A DNA stretch of 64,000 bases from Lachnospiraceae bacterium. Its GTDB lineage: Bacteria; Bacillota; Clostridia; Lachnospirales; Lachnospiraceae. Where the stretch lies: NCBI GenBank assembly GCA_017416465.1, contig JAFQCK010000141.1, positions 1 through 64,000 of the forward strand, given 5' to 3'. Under the pieces are notes generated by a model. The model did not search any database. It was given only the letters and a program-made list of their open reading frames with translations, and was not told where the DNA came from. A program made the translations under genes and the position numbers. Below, in pieces: positions 61,848-64,000 of the stretch; position 1 is the first letter of the stretch, and every line of letters starts with the position of its first letter.

Positions 61848-64000
61848 ATGTTATATTATAAAGCACAGATTTATAGCATGTTTGTAATAAGTGTGCTGTT
61901 TTTGATGTGTTGGTTTGGCATAAAGAAAAAGAACAAAGAGAATAATTTTTTTATTGTAATACTATTAGCGGGCTTTATTAATTTGATTTTTGATATAGCA
62001 AGTAATTATACCGTAAATCATCTTGAAACAGTTAATCCATTGGTTAATTGGATAGTTCATATTTGTTTTTTTGATTCTATAATTACTTTATTCTTATTTG
62101 TTTATGAATATTTGGCAGCCTTGGTTGAAAAGGAGTTAGAAAGACCGCTAAAAGGAAAAATATTTACATATATTCCATGTATAATAGCGTGGATTTCCCA
62201 GTTATTTTTGCCATTAGAATATATTGAAACTGATTCGGGTAATTATTCATATGGTGCAGGAGTAATATTATTGTATGTATGTGTAGCAGTTTATATGGGA
62301 CTTATTTCGTGGCATATAGTAAGATTCAGGAATAATATTTCAGCTAAAAACAGATTGGCTGTTGTATTAGGAATGGTGTCAGTACTTGTGACTTCAGTAT
62401 TTCAGTTTTTTAATCCGGCAGCATTGACTTCAAGTCTTGGAGTAACACTTTTTTGTTTGTTTATGTATACTACAGTTGCTAATCCGGATGCAGTACTTGT
62501 TGAGCTTCTAAAAGAAGAACGGGAGAGAGCAGATGCAGCTAATCGGGCAAAATCGGATTTTTTGGCAAAGATGTCTCATGAGATAAGAACTCCGATTAAT
62601 GCTGTAATTGGAATGAATGAGATGATTCTTAGGGAAAGTAAAGATACGGAAGTACAAAAATATGCGTTTGATATTAAAAGTTCAGCTAATACTTTATTAA
62701 GTATAATTAATGAAATTTTAGATTCTTCTAAGATTGAATCAGGAAAATTAGAGATAATTCCGGTTAATTATGAAATTAGCAGCTTATTTTATGATATACA
62801 TAATATGATAGACTTGAAGGCTAGAAAAAAAGGACTTAAACTGATATTTGATATTGATGAGAATATGCCATCCGGTTATTATGGTGATGATATTCGTATA
62901 AGACAGATATTAGTAAATATTCTTACTAATGCTGTGAAATATACCCACGAAGGAACTGTAACCATGACTGTGCGTGCAAAGACGGATGGTGAAAAAGCGA
63001 GTATTATGTATTCCGTACAAGATACGGGCATAGGTATTAAGGAAGAAGATTTAGAAAAATTATTTGTAAAGTTCGAAAGAATTGAGGAGACAAGGAATCG
63101 TAATATAGAGGGTACCGGTCTTGGAATCAATATTGTTACTCAACTTCTTTCTTTAATGGGAAGTGAGTTGAAAGTTGAAAGTATTTATGGTGAGGGTACA
63201 AAGTTTTGGTTTGAAATAGAACAAGATATAACAAATAATGAGCCATTAGGAGATTTTTACAAAAGAATTAGAGCTATGGCAGAGCAATATAGTTATACTA
63301 TAAGTTACATAGCACCTGAAGCTAAGATATTAGTAGTAGATGATAATGAGATTAACAGAAAAGTATTAAGAAGTTTAATTAAGAAAACACAAATAACAGT
63401 ATTTGAAGCAGAAAGTGGACAAAAATGTTTAGATATGCTTAAGGAACAAAAATTTGATTTGATATTCTTAGACTATATGATGCCGATTATGGATGGGGTT
63501 GAAACTTTACATAACATAAAGAATATGAGATTATGTGAGAATACTCCAATAATTATGCTTACAGCTAATGCGGTTGTAGGGGCCAGAGAACAGTTTTTAA
63601 GTGCAGGATTTGATGACTATTTATCAAAACCTATTAATCCTGACAAGCTTGATAAAATGGTTTTAAAGTATTTACCTAAAGAGTTAGTAATAGAAGGTGA
63701 ATATATAGATGAAATAGAGGGGGAAGAGATAGAAGAAAATCTTCCAAGTCTTGATGAATTTGATTTTAGTTATGCGGTGAATCTGTTAAAAAGTAAAGAA
63801 ATCCTAATGAATACATTACAGGATTTTTATAAAATGCTTGAAAATTTACCAACTAAGTTGAATGTTTTATGTGAAAGTATCGATGATGAAGAGAACTTGA
63901 ATTTATACAGGATAGAAGTTCATGCACTGAAAAGTTCAGCAGCAATGGTGGGAGCGTTACTGTTATCGAAGGTTGCCAGATTGCTAGAAGTAGCATCAAA
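61848..64000 (+). CDS. 7TM hybrid histidine kinase with receiver and HPt domain (runs off the window)
   Basis: AAAGGAG precedes ATG 61848, 38 bases after the previous kinase, and the frame stays open to the window edge. About seven membrane helices span residues 1-210. HisKA has His at about 244 (MSHEIRTPINAVIGMNEM). The ATPase boxes are NILTNAVKYTHEG, DTGIGIKEEDLEKLF and GTGLGINIV. The receiver has Asp at about 542 (LIFLDYMMPIMDG), and the HPt domain has His at about 692 (IEVHALKSSAAMVGA). The 3' end is missing from this window. It is a phosphorelay sensor. The close relationship to the kinase before it suggests duplication. Confidence 0.92.
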   Translation, partial: MLYYKAQIYSMFVISVLFLMCWFGIKKKNKENNFFIVILLAGFINLIFDIASNYTVNHLETVNPLVNWIVHICFFDSIITLFLFVYEYLAALVEKELERPLKGKIFTYIPCIIAWISQLFLPLEYIETDSGNYSYGAGVILLYVCVAVYMGLISWHIVRFRNNISAKNRLAVVLGMVSVLVTSVFQFFNPAALTSSLGVTLFCLFMYTTVANPDAVLVELLKEERERADAANRAKSDFLAKMSHEIRTPINAVIGMNEMILRESKDTEVQKYAFDIKSSANTLLSIINEILDSSKIESGKLEIIPVNYEISSLFYDIHNMIDLKARKKGLKLIFDIDENMPSGYYGDDIRIRQILVNILTNAVKYTHEGTVTMTVRAKTDGEKASIMYSVQDTGIGIKEEDLEKLFVKFERIEETRNRNIEGTGLGINIVTQLLSLMGSELKVESIYGEGTKFWFEIEQDITNNEPLGDFYKRIRAMAEQYSYTISYIAPEAKILVVDDNEINRKVLRSLIKKTQITVFEAESGQKCLDMLKEQKFDLIFLDYMMPIMDGVETLHNIKNMRLCENTPIIMLTANAVVGAREQFLSAGFDDYLSKPINPDKLDKMVLKYLPKELVIEGEYIDEIEGEEIEENLPSLDEFDFSYAVNLLKSKEILMNTLQDFYKMLENLPTKLNVLCESIDDEENLNLYRIEVHALKSSAAMVGALLLSKVARLLEVAS

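Noticed and set aside
1..64000. tRNA, rRNA, CRISPR arrays and riboswitches
   Set aside because: No cloverleaf, rRNA segment, regularly spaced repeats or known aptamer core was seen on reading; a computed scan would be decisive.

Overview
The window is AT-rich DNA with short intergenic gaps, AAGGAGG-type ribosome binding sites and codon use typical of a low-GC Firmicute. A LacL/LacM-type split beta-galactosidase, a Firmicute-type GalT, two 7TM hybrid histidine kinases and several Lachnospiraceae-flavoured mobile-element genes (SpoVG-like, RpoA-CTD-like) point to a gut or rumen Clostridia member, most likely Lachnospiraceae. The species cannot be named from sequence alone. No tRNA, rRNA or CRISPR array was seen.

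Layout. (1) 1-20.6 kb is an accessory, pseudogene-rich defence and mobile island. It opens with a class C-like group II intron placed directly after a terminator. Then come unknown and PASTA-like/TPR proteins, a zeta-toxin-like kinase with a tiny partner gene, an AbiE-type toxin-antitoxin pair whose toxin carries an in-frame amber stop, transposase remnants, a frameshifted HTH gene, a broken HicA-like gene, and a compact operon of an Lrp/AsnC regulator, an RNA-polymerase alpha-CTD-like protein and two unknowns. After these lie a frameshifted acetyltransferase, an IS21 remnant that cuts off a SpoVG-like gene, and a three-gene operon of a DUF3800-like protein, a GajA-like OLD nuclease and a GajB-like UvrD helicase (Gabija-type). 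(2) 21-32.8 kb is an intact lactose/galactose operon: AraC regulator (divergent), GPH permease, lacL, lacM, galK, galE, galT, a second AraC regulator and galM, followed by an N-terminally truncated methylglyoxal synthase and a VOC/glyoxalase gene. (3) Two related 23- and 27-residue micro-ORFs on the minus strand, each with its own ribosome binding site, sit just outside the two ends of this locus. (4) 33.1-34.2 kb is a small island: a truncated XRE regulator, a candidate structured RNA ending in a terminator, a truncated DUF3800 gene and a scrap of a histidine phosphotransfer domain. (5) 34.2-42.5 kb encodes a 2473-residue protein of unknown function with degenerate internal repeats, co-transcribed with an acetyltransferase. 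(6) 42.7-64 kb looks more like ordinary chromosome: a zinc-ribbon membrane protein, an SdpI-like protein, a LonB-type protease, a GGDEF/EAL signalling protein, a 1753-residue DUF4132 protein with a small partner, a TetR/lipoprotein/membrane protein cluster, DegV, an AAA ATPase of the DUF234 class, and two consecutive hybrid histidine kinases, the second running off the window.

How the genes work together. The central operon imports lactose, splits it, and takes galactose through the full Leloir pathway (GalM, GalK, GalT, GalE) under two AraC-type sensors. The left island is a layered anti-phage region in which several modules are already decayed while the Gabija-like operon is intact. The most unusual signals are the flanking YRF micropeptide pair, the DUF3800-linked RNA, the DUF3800-Gabija operon and the giant repeat protein.
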